Positions 1 through 6,363 of a DNA stretch of 7,247 nucleotides are shown piece by piece. How positions within the stretch are numbered: the first letter of the stretch is position 1; every line of letters begins with the position of its first letter. The DNA is from JBOFDK01 sp051650305. GTDB lineage: Bacteria > Bacillota > Clostridia > Lachnospirales > Cellulosilyticaceae. The stretch is from NCBI GenBank assembly GCA_051650305.1, contig JBOFIT010000048.1:1-7247 (forward strand), given 5' to 3'. The notes under the pieces were generated by a model. That model was not told the origin of the DNA. It did not search any database and saw only the letters and a list, made by a program, of their open reading frames with translations. Both the position numbers and the translations under genes were made by a program.

Positions 1-1404
1 GGGTATACTTTAACCATTGGTAAAGGAGGAGAAGATAAGACAAGGACTTATAGCTATGGTAAAGAAGGCTTCTGGTCGGATGTCGTAGAAAGTGGCGATC
101 TAAGCTTACTCCATGGACTTCGCGTACTGGATCTGCGAATGGGGAGTAGCTGGTCACCAGAACTTCTCACGGGGATGAAAAATTTAGAAGTCCTCAAGGT
201 AGATCAGGGGTTAAAGATAGAAAGCATAAGCCAGCTGGCATCCTTTACAAACTTAAAAGAACTTATGCTAGACGACGTAGAGCTTACGAACTTAGCGGGC
301 ATTGAAAGCCTCCAAAACTTAGAGAAACTTACATTGAAAGAACTGAGCTGCCAAGACTTAGAAGTATTAGGAAAGCTTCCATTACTTACAAGTCTTACAC
401 TAGAAGATTATGAGATACCAGTAGACAGCCAGGTATTAGGGACCCTTACGAATCTGAAAACTATTAGCTTAAGTGGGGATAACATTAGGAATTTAGAACC
501 ACTTGCAGCACTTACCCAATTAGAAGATGTAAGTCTTATAGAAACGGATGTGGCAAAGGTAGAGTGGCTTGTGGATCTACCTCAGCTTACAAAGCTTACC
601 TTAACCAATAATGCGGATCTCAAAGACATGGAGTGTTTAAGAAAGATCCCACAGCTTACGCACTTTTCAGTGAAAGCGTACGATACAAGTATGCCTGTAC
701 TGGAGCAACTGAAGTCCTTCGAGGTGACGGGGATTAATGATATGACGCCGCTAAGTTATATGACAGAACTAGAGACCTTGGTGCTTAATGGCTGTGACAC
801 CAATAATCCGAGGCAGTTGGCAAAGCTCACCAAACTACAGGAATTGGTGGTTAATAATACAGTAGGCAGTGGGTATAGTGAAGATGATATAGGGGTATTC
901 TTTGAGTTACCAGCCCTTAAGACACTTAGGTTAAAAGGCGGGGCTTACTGTATCAAAGACTTGGAAAAACTGAAGAAAACGTCTATCACCACACTTGAAA
1001 TAACCGATGCTACCATTGTAAGGGATATGACTTATATAAGCGATGGCTTTATCAGCAGTGTGGACTATGATGCTTACACAGGGGATGAAGTAGCACCTTA
1101 TGTATTGCAAAATCCATCCATTAAAGAGCTTACCTTAGCAGGCATGGGACTGACGGTGTTACCTACTATCACACAGATGGAAAGCCTTAACTACTTGGAT
1201 GTCAGCTACAATAAATTAGCAGATGTAGAAGCTTTAAAAGACCATAGTACACTAGAAACATTAAAGCTTAATGGCAATAGACTTTTGGACGTGACCCCAC
1301 TTCTTCATTTACCGCAACTAAGACAGCTTTGGCTAGTGGATGCCTTAGCGACGCAAGACTTGTCTACCCAAGACATTGAGGCGAAATGTGCTGTGGTAAA
1401 ATAG
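1..1404 (+). CDS. Leucine-rich-repeat protein, 5'-truncated by the window edge
   Basis: The frame is open from base 1 to the TAG at 1402-1404 (467 residues visible), so the gene starts outside the window. The first in-frame ATG (139) has no ribosome binding site and lies inside a repeat, so it is not the start. From about residue 38 to the end I count some 17-18 repeats of roughly 22 residues, of the form xxLxxLxLxxxxIxxLxxL (e.g. TNLKELMLDDVELTNLAGIE, TNLKTISLSGDNIRNLEPLA, ESLNYLDVSYNKLADVEALK). This is the SDS22/internalin-like pattern, which forms a curved solenoid used for protein binding. Two units are irregular, with longer inserts (around residues 284-298 and 335-370). The C-terminus (IEAKCAVVK) has no LPXTG signal, membrane helix or other anchor. 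Secretion cannot be judged because the N-terminus is missing. The ligand is unknown, and no functional tie to the glycerol genes is evident. The family call is firm; the function is not. Confidence 0.85.
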   Translation, partial: GYTLTIGKGGEDKTRTYSYGKEGFWSDVVESGDLSLLHGLRVLDLRMGSSWSPELLTGMKNLEVLKVDQGLKIESISQLASFTNLKELMLDDVELTNLAGIESLQNLEKLTLKELSCQDLEVLGKLPLLTSLTLEDYEIPVDSQVLGTLTNLKTISLSGDNIRNLEPLAALTQLEDVSLIETDVAKVEWLVDLPQLTKLTLTNNADLKDMECLRKIPQLTHFSVKAYDTSMPVLEQLKSFEVTGINDMTPLSYMTELETLVLNGCDTNNPRQLAKLTKLQELVVNNTVGSGYSEDDIGVFFELPALKTLRLKGGAYCIKDLEKLKKTSITTLEITDATIVRDMTYISDGFISSVDYDAYTGDEVAPYVLQNPSIKELTLAGMGLTVLPTITQMESLNYLDVSYNKLADVEALKDHSTLETLKLNGNRLLDVTPLLHLPQLRQLWLVDALATQDLSTQDIEAKCAVVK

Positions 1405-1405
1405 C

Positions 1406-1434
1406 TTGACAGGAGACGCTTGGATAGGTAGCAT
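1406..1434 (+). promoter_or_regulatory. Candidate sigma-A-type promoter for glpK
   Basis: A perfect -35 box TTGACA (1406-1411) is followed after 17 bases by TAGCAT (1429-1434), which matches four of six -10 consensus positions. It begins two bases after the LRR stop codon and about 40 bases upstream of the glpK start, the expected position. I see no terminator between the LRR gene and glpK, so read-through is also possible. The call rests on sequence match only. Confidence 0.4.
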
Positions 1435-1473
1435 AAAACTAAAGATATGTCACTTTCTTGAAAGGAGCAGAAG

Positions 1474-2976
1474 ATGGAGAAAAAATACGTTATAGCATTA
1501 GATCAGGGGACCACAAGTTCAAGGTGTATCATCTTCGATAAAGCGCATCAAATCGTCGCCACAGCACAGAAGGAATTTCCACAGATTTATCCGCATCCAG
1601 GCTGGGTAGAGCATAATCCAATGGACATCTATGTGACACAGTTTGGTGTCTTAATGGAAGCCATTACAAAAGCAGAGATTCATCCTTCGGAAATAGCAGG
1701 GATTGGCATTACCAATCAAAGAGAGACAACGGTTGTATGGGAAAAGGCGACAGGAAAGCCTATCCACAATGCCATCGTATGGCAATGTAGACGTACAGCA
1801 GACTTGTGTGAAAAGTTAAAGTTAGAAGCGGGCATGGAAGCCTACATAAGAGAAAATACAGGACTTCTCATAGATGCCTACTTCTCAGGCACCAAGATAC
1901 AGTGGTTACTAGAGAATGTGGAGGGGGCGAGAGAGAAGGCAGAGCGTGGTGAGCTTCTCTTTGGTACTATTGATACTTGGCTTATATGGAAGCTTACAGA
2001 AGGCCGTACTTATGTGACGGACTATACCAATGCATCCCGTACAATGCTCTACAATATCAAGGAACTGAAGTGGGATACTAAAATTCTTTCAGCACTAGGG
2101 ATTCCAGAAAGTATGCTCCCAGAAGTGCACAATAGTTCTGAAGTGTATGGGTATACCAATATTCAAGGGGTGGATGTACCTATCTGTGGCATCGCAGGGG
2201 ACCAGCAGGCTGCGCTTTTTGGGCAGGTATGTGTGAATCCAGGGGATGTGAAGAATACTTATGGCACAGGGAACTTCATCTTAATGAATACAGGTGAAAA
2301 GATGGTCCAAAGTCAGCATGGGCTTCTGACAACCATTGCCTATGGTTTGGATGGGAAGATTACGTATGCTTTAGAAGGCAGTGTCTTTGTAGGGGGCGCA
2401 CTGATTCAGTGGCTAAGAGATGAGATGCGTTTCTTTAAAGATGCAGCAGATGTGAATTACTTTGCCAGTAAAGTAGAAGATAGCGGTGGTGTCTATGTGG
2501 TACCAGCTTTTACAGGTCTTGGCGCACCACATTGGGATATGTATGCGAGAGGCACTATCTTTGGACTCACAAGGGGAAGTAGCCGTAATCATATTATCCG
2601 CGCAAGTCTCGATGCCATCGCCTTCCAATCAAAAGATGTGATGGATGCAATGGTGGCAGATACAGCCATTGATATTCGTGAAGTGAAAGTAGACGGAGGC
2701 GCAAGTGTGAGCGATCAAATTATGCAGTTCCAGTCAGATATCATGTGTACACGTCTTGTACGCCCAGTTATTCGTGAGACGACGGCACTAGGGGCTGCCT
2801 ACCTCGCAGGGCTTGCAGTTGGCTTCTTTGAAAATATTGACCAAATCAAAGAAAGCTGGGTACTAGATAAGGCCTATACCCCAGCTATGGAAGACGAAAA
2901 AAGAGAACGTGTGTTACGTGGGTGGCGCCGTGCCGTTCAGTGTACAAAAATGTTTCATGGCGATCTAGAAGAATAA
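1474..2976 (+). CDS. glpK: Glycerol kinase
   Basis: This cytosolic FGGY-family kinase phosphorylates glycerol with ATP to give sn-glycerol 3-phosphate, trapping glycerol for catabolism. At 500 residues it is full length for GlpK. Visible family motifs are the N-terminal phosphate-binding DQGTTSSR (10-17), GITNQRETTVVWE, AIVWQCRRT, the substrate region GDQQAALFGQ with Asp243 (equivalent of the catalytic Asp245 in E. coli), KNTYGTGNF, FTGLGAPHWD, and the C-terminal VDGGAS and TTALGAAYLAGLA segments. The start is supported by AAAGGAG (1461-1467) six bases upstream. The loop at residues 227-234 (YTNIQGVD) has neither the histidine phosphorylated by the PTS in Bacillus and Enterococcus GlpK nor the GGxxGTR-like fructose-bisphosphate site of E. 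coli GlpK. Control is therefore probably transcriptional. It is followed by a hairpin terminator/attenuator and then by G3P oxidation genes, which fits a glycerol utilisation locus. Confidence 0.98.
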   Translation: MEKKYVIALDQGTTSSRCIIFDKAHQIVATAQKEFPQIYPHPGWVEHNPMDIYVTQFGVLMEAITKAEIHPSEIAGIGITNQRETTVVWEKATGKPIHNAIVWQCRRTADLCEKLKLEAGMEAYIRENTGLLIDAYFSGTKIQWLLENVEGAREKAERGELLFGTIDTWLIWKLTEGRTYVTDYTNASRTMLYNIKELKWDTKILSALGIPESMLPEVHNSSEVYGYTNIQGVDVPICGIAGDQQAALFGQVCVNPGDVKNTYGTGNFILMNTGEKMVQSQHGLLTTIAYGLDGKITYALEGSVFVGGALIQWLRDEMRFFKDAADVNYFASKVEDSGGVYVVPAFTGLGAPHWDMYARGTIFGLTRGSSRNHIIRASLDAIAFQSKDVMDAMVADTAIDIREVKVDGGASVSDQIMQFQSDIMCTRLVRPVIRETTALGAAYLAGLAVGFFENIDQIKESWVLDKAYTPAMEDEKRERVLRGWRRAVQCTKMFHGDLEE

Positions 2977-2991
2977 TCTTTGTTAGAGCTG

Positions 2992-2997
2992 TATAAA
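2992..2997 (+). promoter_or_regulatory. Possible -10 box upstream of the hairpin leader
   Basis: TATAAA (2992-2997) lies just after glpK, in an A-rich stretch about 22 bases before the hairpin. If it is used, the transcript would begin near 3004 and carry the hairpin as a short leader ahead of the GlpA-like gene. No recognisable -35 box sits at the right distance (AAGAAT at 2969-2974), so the call is weak. Confidence 0.22.
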
Positions 2998-3018
2998 ATA
3001 AAAGAAGAAAATACAGTT

Positions 3019-3074
3019 AGAAAGAGTCATACCTTACGACAACGATGAAAATGTAGGGTGGACTCTTTCTTTTT
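3019..3074 (+). terminator. Intrinsic terminator or attenuator between glpK and the G3P oxidation genes
   Basis: AGAAAGAGTC (3019-3028) is perfectly complementary to GACTCTTTCT (3061-3070). The pairing continues inward past one bulged A (3029) for about eight more pairs including two G-U pairs (3030-3037 with 3053-3060), leaving a loop of about 15 bases. Five T's (3070-3074) follow directly. This is a classical rho-independent terminator shape. It ends 29 bases before the start of the next gene, whose Shine-Dalgarno sequence lies outside the stem. It may stop glpK transcripts, or work as a regulated attenuator like the GlpP-controlled leaders of Bacillus subtilis glpFK and glpD. No clear alternative antiterminator pairing is visible (only TCTTT at 2977-2981 could pair with the left arm). 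Confidence 0.82.
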
Positions 3075-3103
3075 GCAAAAAAACATGTAACAGGAGGGCT
3101 TGT

Positions 3104-4573
3104 ATGTATGATATAGCCATTATAGGAGCTGGCATATGTGGCGCAAGCATTGCAAGAGAACTTTCAAAATATACATTAGACGTCCTAGTCATCGAAAAAG
3201 CTAACGACTTAGCAAGTGGCACTACCAAAGCCAATAGCGGGATTGTCCATGCAGGGTATGACCCACCAACAGGAAGTTTGATGGCAAAGTACAATGTGGC
3301 GGGCAATGAGATGATTAAAGTTTTGTGCAAGGACTTAAGCATTCCGTATAAGCAGATAGGCTCCTTAGTCCTTGCCTTTACAGAAGAAGACCAAGCACAC
3401 TTGAGGACGCTTTATGAACGAGGTGTGGCTAATGGGGTACCAGACTTAGCGTTATGGGATAGAGAACAAGTACTAGAGCGTGAACCTAATGTCAATCCAG
3501 AAGTACGAGAAGCACTATATGCGCCAACGGCTGGCGTAGTAGGGCCTTATGAGTTTGCCATAGGGCTTATGGATCATGCAGTGACCAATGGTGTGGAAGT
3601 GATGCTTAGGCAAGAAGTGGTGGGGATTAGACGTAGTGAAGAAGGCTTTGTACTGGAACTAAAGAGCGGTGAAGGGAAGAAGGAAGTAACTGCACGGTAT
3701 GTCATCAATGCAGCGGGACTATACGCAGATGATATCGCACGGATGATAGGGGATACTACCATTCACATTAGGGCAAATAAAGGGCAATACTATCTGCTAG
3801 ATAAAAACCAAGGGGAGCTAGTCAATCACGTGATTTTTCAGTGCCCCACAAAGGAAGGCAAAGGGGTACTGGTAGCACCTACTGCCCATGGCAATCTCAT
3901 CGTAGGTCCCGATGCAGTGGATATAGAAGATAAAGATGATGTGGTGACAGACCATAAGGCGTTTGCTTTTATAAGGGAGAAAGTGGCAAAGACTTGCCCC
4001 AATATTTACTACCGAGATAACATTCGAAACTTCGCAGGGAATCGTGCCTTAAGTGATCAGGATGACTTTCTGATTCAGCCTTCCACCAAGTATGAGCAGT
4101 TCATTCATGTAGCAGGCATCAAGTCGCCAGGGCTTTCCTCAGCACCAGCCATCGCTGTGGATGTAGTAGGTATGCTTGAAGCAGGTGGGCTTACATTGAA
4201 TCCCAAAGACGACTTTATCGCCACTAGGCATATCCCACGCTTAGCTGAGATGCCTAAAGAGAAGTGGCAGGACTTGGTGTGTAAGAACCCAGCTTATGGC
4301 AATGTGGTGTGCCGCTGTGAGAAGGTGACGGAGGGCGAGATTATAGATGCCATTCATTCCCCAGTGCCAGCCACCACAGTAGAAGCCGTTAAGCGACGTA
4401 CACGGGCAGGAGCAGGTAGGTGCCAAGGGGGCTTTTGCTCACCGAAGGTAGTGGCACTTTTAGCAAGGGAATTAGGTGTACCGTATAAGGCGATTTGCCT
4501 TGACCACGAAGGCTCGTATATATTAGCGGGCATGACACCGAAAGGAGGTGACGGCTATGAAGACACAGTATGA
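3104..4573 (+). CDS. GlpA-like FAD-dependent glycerol-3-phosphate dehydrogenase with C-terminal BFD-type [2Fe-2S] domain
   Basis: The probable role is oxidation of G3P to dihydroxyacetone phosphate in the cytosol. The N-terminus carries the FAD-binding Rossmann motif GAGICG (8-13) with the ribose-binding acid Glu31, then a DAO-family fold (SGIVHAGYDP, NAAGLYADDIARM, a closing GIKSPGLSSAPAIA segment). Residues from about 400 form a Fer2_BFD-like domain with four cysteines, Cys403-x-Cys405 and Cys440-x4-Cys445, suited to a [2Fe-2S] cluster. At 489 residues it is shorter than E. coli GlpA (about 540) but has the same domain order. The start is fixed by AGGAGG (3092-3097) six bases before ATG. 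It overlaps the next oxidoreductase gene by 17 bases, which suggests a complex. The DAO part also resembles L-2-hydroxyglutarate oxidase-type proteins. The substrate assignment to G3P therefore leans on the glpK context and the BFD domain. No transmembrane segment is seen. Confidence 0.85.
   Translation: MYDIAIIGAGICGASIARELSKYTLDVLVIEKANDLASGTTKANSGIVHAGYDPPTGSLMAKYNVAGNEMIKVLCKDLSIPYKQIGSLVLAFTEEDQAHLRTLYERGVANGVPDLALWDREQVLEREPNVNPEVREALYAPTAGVVGPYEFAIGLMDHAVTNGVEVMLRQEVVGIRRSEEGFVLELKSGEGKKEVTARYVINAAGLYADDIARMIGDTTIHIRANKGQYYLLDKNQGELVNHVIFQCPTKEGKGVLVAPTAHGNLIVGPDAVDIEDKDDVVTDHKAFAFIREKVAKTCPNIYYRDNIRNFAGNRALSDQDDFLIQPSTKYEQFIHVAGIKSPGLSSAPAIAVDVVGMLEAGGLTLNPKDDFIATRHIPRLAEMPKEKWQDLVCKNPAYGNVVCRCEKVTEGEIIDAIHSPVPATTVEAVKRRTRAGAGRCQGGFCSPKVVALLARELGVPYKAICLDHEGSYILAGMTPKGGDGYEDTV
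4541..4548 (+). promoter_or_regulatory. Ribosome binding site that decides the start of the second oxidoreductase
   Basis: AAAGGAGG (4541-4548) overlaps an in-frame GTG at 4548, which therefore cannot be the initiator. The ATG at 4557 is eight bases downstream of this site, an ideal distance. The site lies inside the end of the preceding coding region, so translation of the two genes is probably coupled. Confidence 0.85.
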
Positions 4574-5840
4574 GCTCATCGTCATTGGTGGTGGCCCTGC
4601 GGGACTTGCAGCAGCTTATGCAGCCTATGAGAAAGGCATAAAGGACATCCTGCTAATCGAAAGGGATAAGGAGCTTGGTGGCATACTGAATCAGTGTATC
4701 CATAATGGCTTTGGCTTGCATTACTTTAAGGAAGAACTGACAGGACCCGAGTATGCACAGCGTTTTATTCATAAGATAGAAGGCACAGGGATTACCCTTA
4801 TGCTAGATACCATGGTGTTAGAGATGAATGATGAGAAGCAGGTGTATGCCATCAATGGAACTTACGGATGGATGATGCTTGAGGGAAAAGCCATCATCCT
4901 AGCTATGGGATGCCGTGAGCGGACACGCGGTGCCATAGGCATACCGGGAGCAAGGCCTTCAGGCATTTTTACGGCAGGGACGGCACAACGCTATGTGAAT
5001 ATGGAAGGGTATATGGTCGGGAAAAAGGTAGTGATACTAGGGTCAGGTGATATCGGGCTCATTATGGCGAGGCGTATGCGGCTAGAAGGTGCAGAGGTAC
5101 TAGGGGTGGTAGAGCTGATGCCTTACTCCAATGGCTTGAGCCGAAATATCGTCCAATGCCTAGAAGACTATGACATACCACTTTATTTATCCCATACAGT
5201 AACGGGTATTAAAGGCAAGAAACGACTGGAGCAAGTAGTGGTCAATCAAGTAGATGCTAAACGTGAGCCTATTTTTGGGACAGAAATCATCTTTGATTGC
5301 GATACCCTTCTTTTATCAGTAGGACTTATACCAGAGAATGAGGTCACCAAGACCGCAGGCATTTTACTGGATACGCGGACTGGAGGTGCCGTTGTCTATG
5401 AAGATATGCAGACTATGTGTGAAGGTGTATTCGCTTGTGGCAATGCACTTCATGTCCATGACTTAGTAGACTTCGTAACCAAAGAAAGCACACAGGCTGG
5501 GGAAAGTGCCGCAGCGTATATCCAGAAGGCCTATAAGCATAATCTACAGGTGATAAGCCTTAGGAATGGTCAAGGGATTGGGTATACTGTGCCACAACAA
5601 TTAGACTATGAACGGATGGGCACACAAGTAGAAGTACGCTTTAGAGTAGGTGCGGTGTATCACGACGTGAATCTAGTGGTACGAAGCGGCGAGCGCATCC
5701 TTGCTAGCTTTAAGAAAGCGCATATGCTTCCAGCAGAGATGGAGAAAGTAGTCATCTTAAAGCAGCACATACAACCCACTGATACAGTAATCACCCTAGA
5801 GATTCAACCAATGGTTAGTGAGAAGGAGGTGGGACAATGA
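4557..5840 (+). CDS. FAD/NAD(P)-dependent oxidoreductase, electron-transfer partner of the GlpA-like subunit
   Basis: This 427-residue flavoprotein has the two-dinucleotide-fold (pyridine nucleotide-disulfide reductase-like) layout. It has an N-terminal FAD motif GGGPAG (11-16), the segment MGCRERTRG typical of the HcnB/GlpB-like group, a second Rossmann motif GSGDIG (162-167) for NAD(P), and a FAD-contacting CGNALHVHDLVD segment before a C-terminal domain of about 90 residues. No CxxC redox disulfide is present, so it is not a thioredoxin or lipoamide reductase. It likely takes electrons from the GlpA-like subunit and passes them to NAD(P) or another carrier. It plays the part of GlpB but is a different type of protein from E. 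coli GlpB. ATG 4557 is chosen over the GTG at 4548 because the Shine-Dalgarno covers that GTG. It overlaps its upstream neighbour by 17 bases and its downstream neighbour by 4, pointing to one operon. The fold is sure; the acceptor is inferred. Confidence 0.87.
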   Translation: MKTQYELIVIGGGPAGLAAAYAAYEKGIKDILLIERDKELGGILNQCIHNGFGLHYFKEELTGPEYAQRFIHKIEGTGITLMLDTMVLEMNDEKQVYAINGTYGWMMLEGKAIILAMGCRERTRGAIGIPGARPSGIFTAGTAQRYVNMEGYMVGKKVVILGSGDIGLIMARRMRLEGAEVLGVVELMPYSNGLSRNIVQCLEDYDIPLYLSHTVTGIKGKKRLEQVVVNQVDAKREPIFGTEIIFDCDTLLLSVGLIPENEVTKTAGILLDTRTGGAVVYEDMQTMCEGVFACGNALHVHDLVDFVTKESTQAGESAAAYIQKAYKHNLQVISLRNGQGIGYTVPQQLDYERMGTQVEVRFRVGAVYHDVNLVVRSGERILASFKKAHMLPAEMEKVVILKQHIQPTDTVITLEIQPMVSEKEVGQ

Positions 5841-6187
5841 CACGAGAGCTTATATGTATCGTATGTCCTAAAGGCTGTAGGCTGACCGTGACATTAGGTG
5901 ACGAGGTCAAAGTAAGTGGCAACAGTTGTCCGAGAGGTGAAGTCTATGGTAGGAAAGAAGTGACGGCCCCTACCCGTGTGCTTACCACCACTGTCAAAAT
6001 AGAAGGTGCCAGCCATAGGCGATTACCAGTAAAGACTAGCAAGGACATTCCAAAAGATAAGATAGAAGCATGTATGGCAGAGATTAATGAGATTAAGGTG
6101 AAGGCACCTATTAAGATGCATACGATACTCATCGAAAATGTAGCAGACACAGGGGCAGACATCATTGCTACAAGAGACCTAGGGTAA
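5837..6187 (+). CDS. DUF1667 family small four-cysteine protein
   Basis: A 116-residue soluble protein with the N-terminal pattern Cys7-x2-Cys10-x3-Cys14-x16-Cys31 (ICIVCPKGCRL, then NSCPRG). This matches the DUF1667 family, whose genes recur beside GlpA-like and FAD oxidoreductase genes in Firmicutes and Thermotogae. The cysteine spacing recalls the [4Fe-4S]-binding N-terminus of molybdopterin oxidoreductases (C-x2-C-x3-C-xn-C), so an iron-sulfur cluster is plausible; zinc is an alternative. The rest (VLTTTVKIEG, RLPVKTSKDIPK) also resembles the stretch after the cluster in those enzymes, but no molybdopterin domain follows. The ATG overlaps the TGA of the preceding gene (ATGA), with AAGGAGG (5823-5829) seven bases upstream. 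This placement implies coupled translation and a role as third subunit or maturation factor of the G3P-oxidising complex. The exact role is not known to me. Confidence 0.85.
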   Translation: MTRELICIVCPKGCRLTVTLGDEVKVSGNSCPRGEVYGRKEVTAPTRVLTTTVKIEGASHRRLPVKTSKDIPKDKIEACMAEINEIKVKAPIKMHTILIENVADTGADIIATRDLG

Positions 6188-6202
6188 GAAATGTCTTTTG
6201 GT

Positions 6203-6242
6203 GATTATGCCAAGGAAGTTTGGTTTGCAAAAAAGATTATGC
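6203..6242 (+). repeat. Pair of 8-base direct repeats upstream of asd
   Basis: GATTATGC occurs at 6203-6210 and again at 6235-6242, each followed by an AAG-containing stretch (CAAGG and AAGAC). The copies start 32 bases apart, close to three helical turns. They lie about 75-110 bases upstream of the asd -10 box. They could be operator half-sites or chance in an AT-rich gap. Confidence 0.3.
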
Positions 6243-6291
6243 AAGACTTACACAAAAATATTGCAATTATCAGTTAATAACAAAAAAGTTA

Positions 6292-6320
6292 TAGCAAACC
6301 TTGGAAAAATATATTATAAT
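6292..6320 (+). promoter_or_regulatory. asd: Candidate promoter for asd
   Basis: A perfect -10 box TATAAT (6315-6320) lies 43 bases upstream of the asd ATG. At the ideal 17-base spacing the -35 position reads TAGCAA (6292-6297), only a three-of-six match, so the promoter may rely on its strong -10 and A/T-rich surroundings or on an activator. The -35 region overlaps the right arm of a loose inverted repeat (GCAAACC at 6294-6300 against GGTTTGC at 6222-6228). Confidence 0.6.
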
Positions 6321-6363
6321 GGGGAAAACAACAAACCGTTAGAGAGGGAAAGGTGATTTAGCA

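Noticed and set aside
139..141. ATG as start of the LRR gene
   Set aside because: The frame is open upstream to base 1, the upstream residues already follow the LRR pattern, and no ribosome binding site precedes this ATG.
2413..2628. Minus-strand open frame opposite glpK
   Set aside because: It lies wholly inside glpK, and its translation shows no recognisable protein character.
3034..3342. Minus-strand open frame of 102 codons with hydrophobic stretches
   Set aside because: It is the antisense of the FAD-binding start of the GlpA-like gene and of the hairpin; hydrophobicity comes from the complementary codons, and it has no convincing ribosome binding site.
4548..4550. GTG as start of the second oxidoreductase
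   Set aside because: It lies inside the Shine-Dalgarno sequence AAAGGAGG; the ATG at 4557 is correctly spaced and gives the usual N-terminus just before the FAD motif.
6210..6304. Inverted repeat after the DUF1667 gene as a terminator
   Set aside because: The arms are short and interrupted by an eight-base bulge, the loop is over 60 bases, and no T-run follows the right arm.
6188..6363. Lysine riboswitch or other structured leader ahead of asd
   Set aside because: The gap is AT-rich, lacks the conserved helices and any terminator hairpin, and with the promoter at 6315 the leader would be only about 35 bases.
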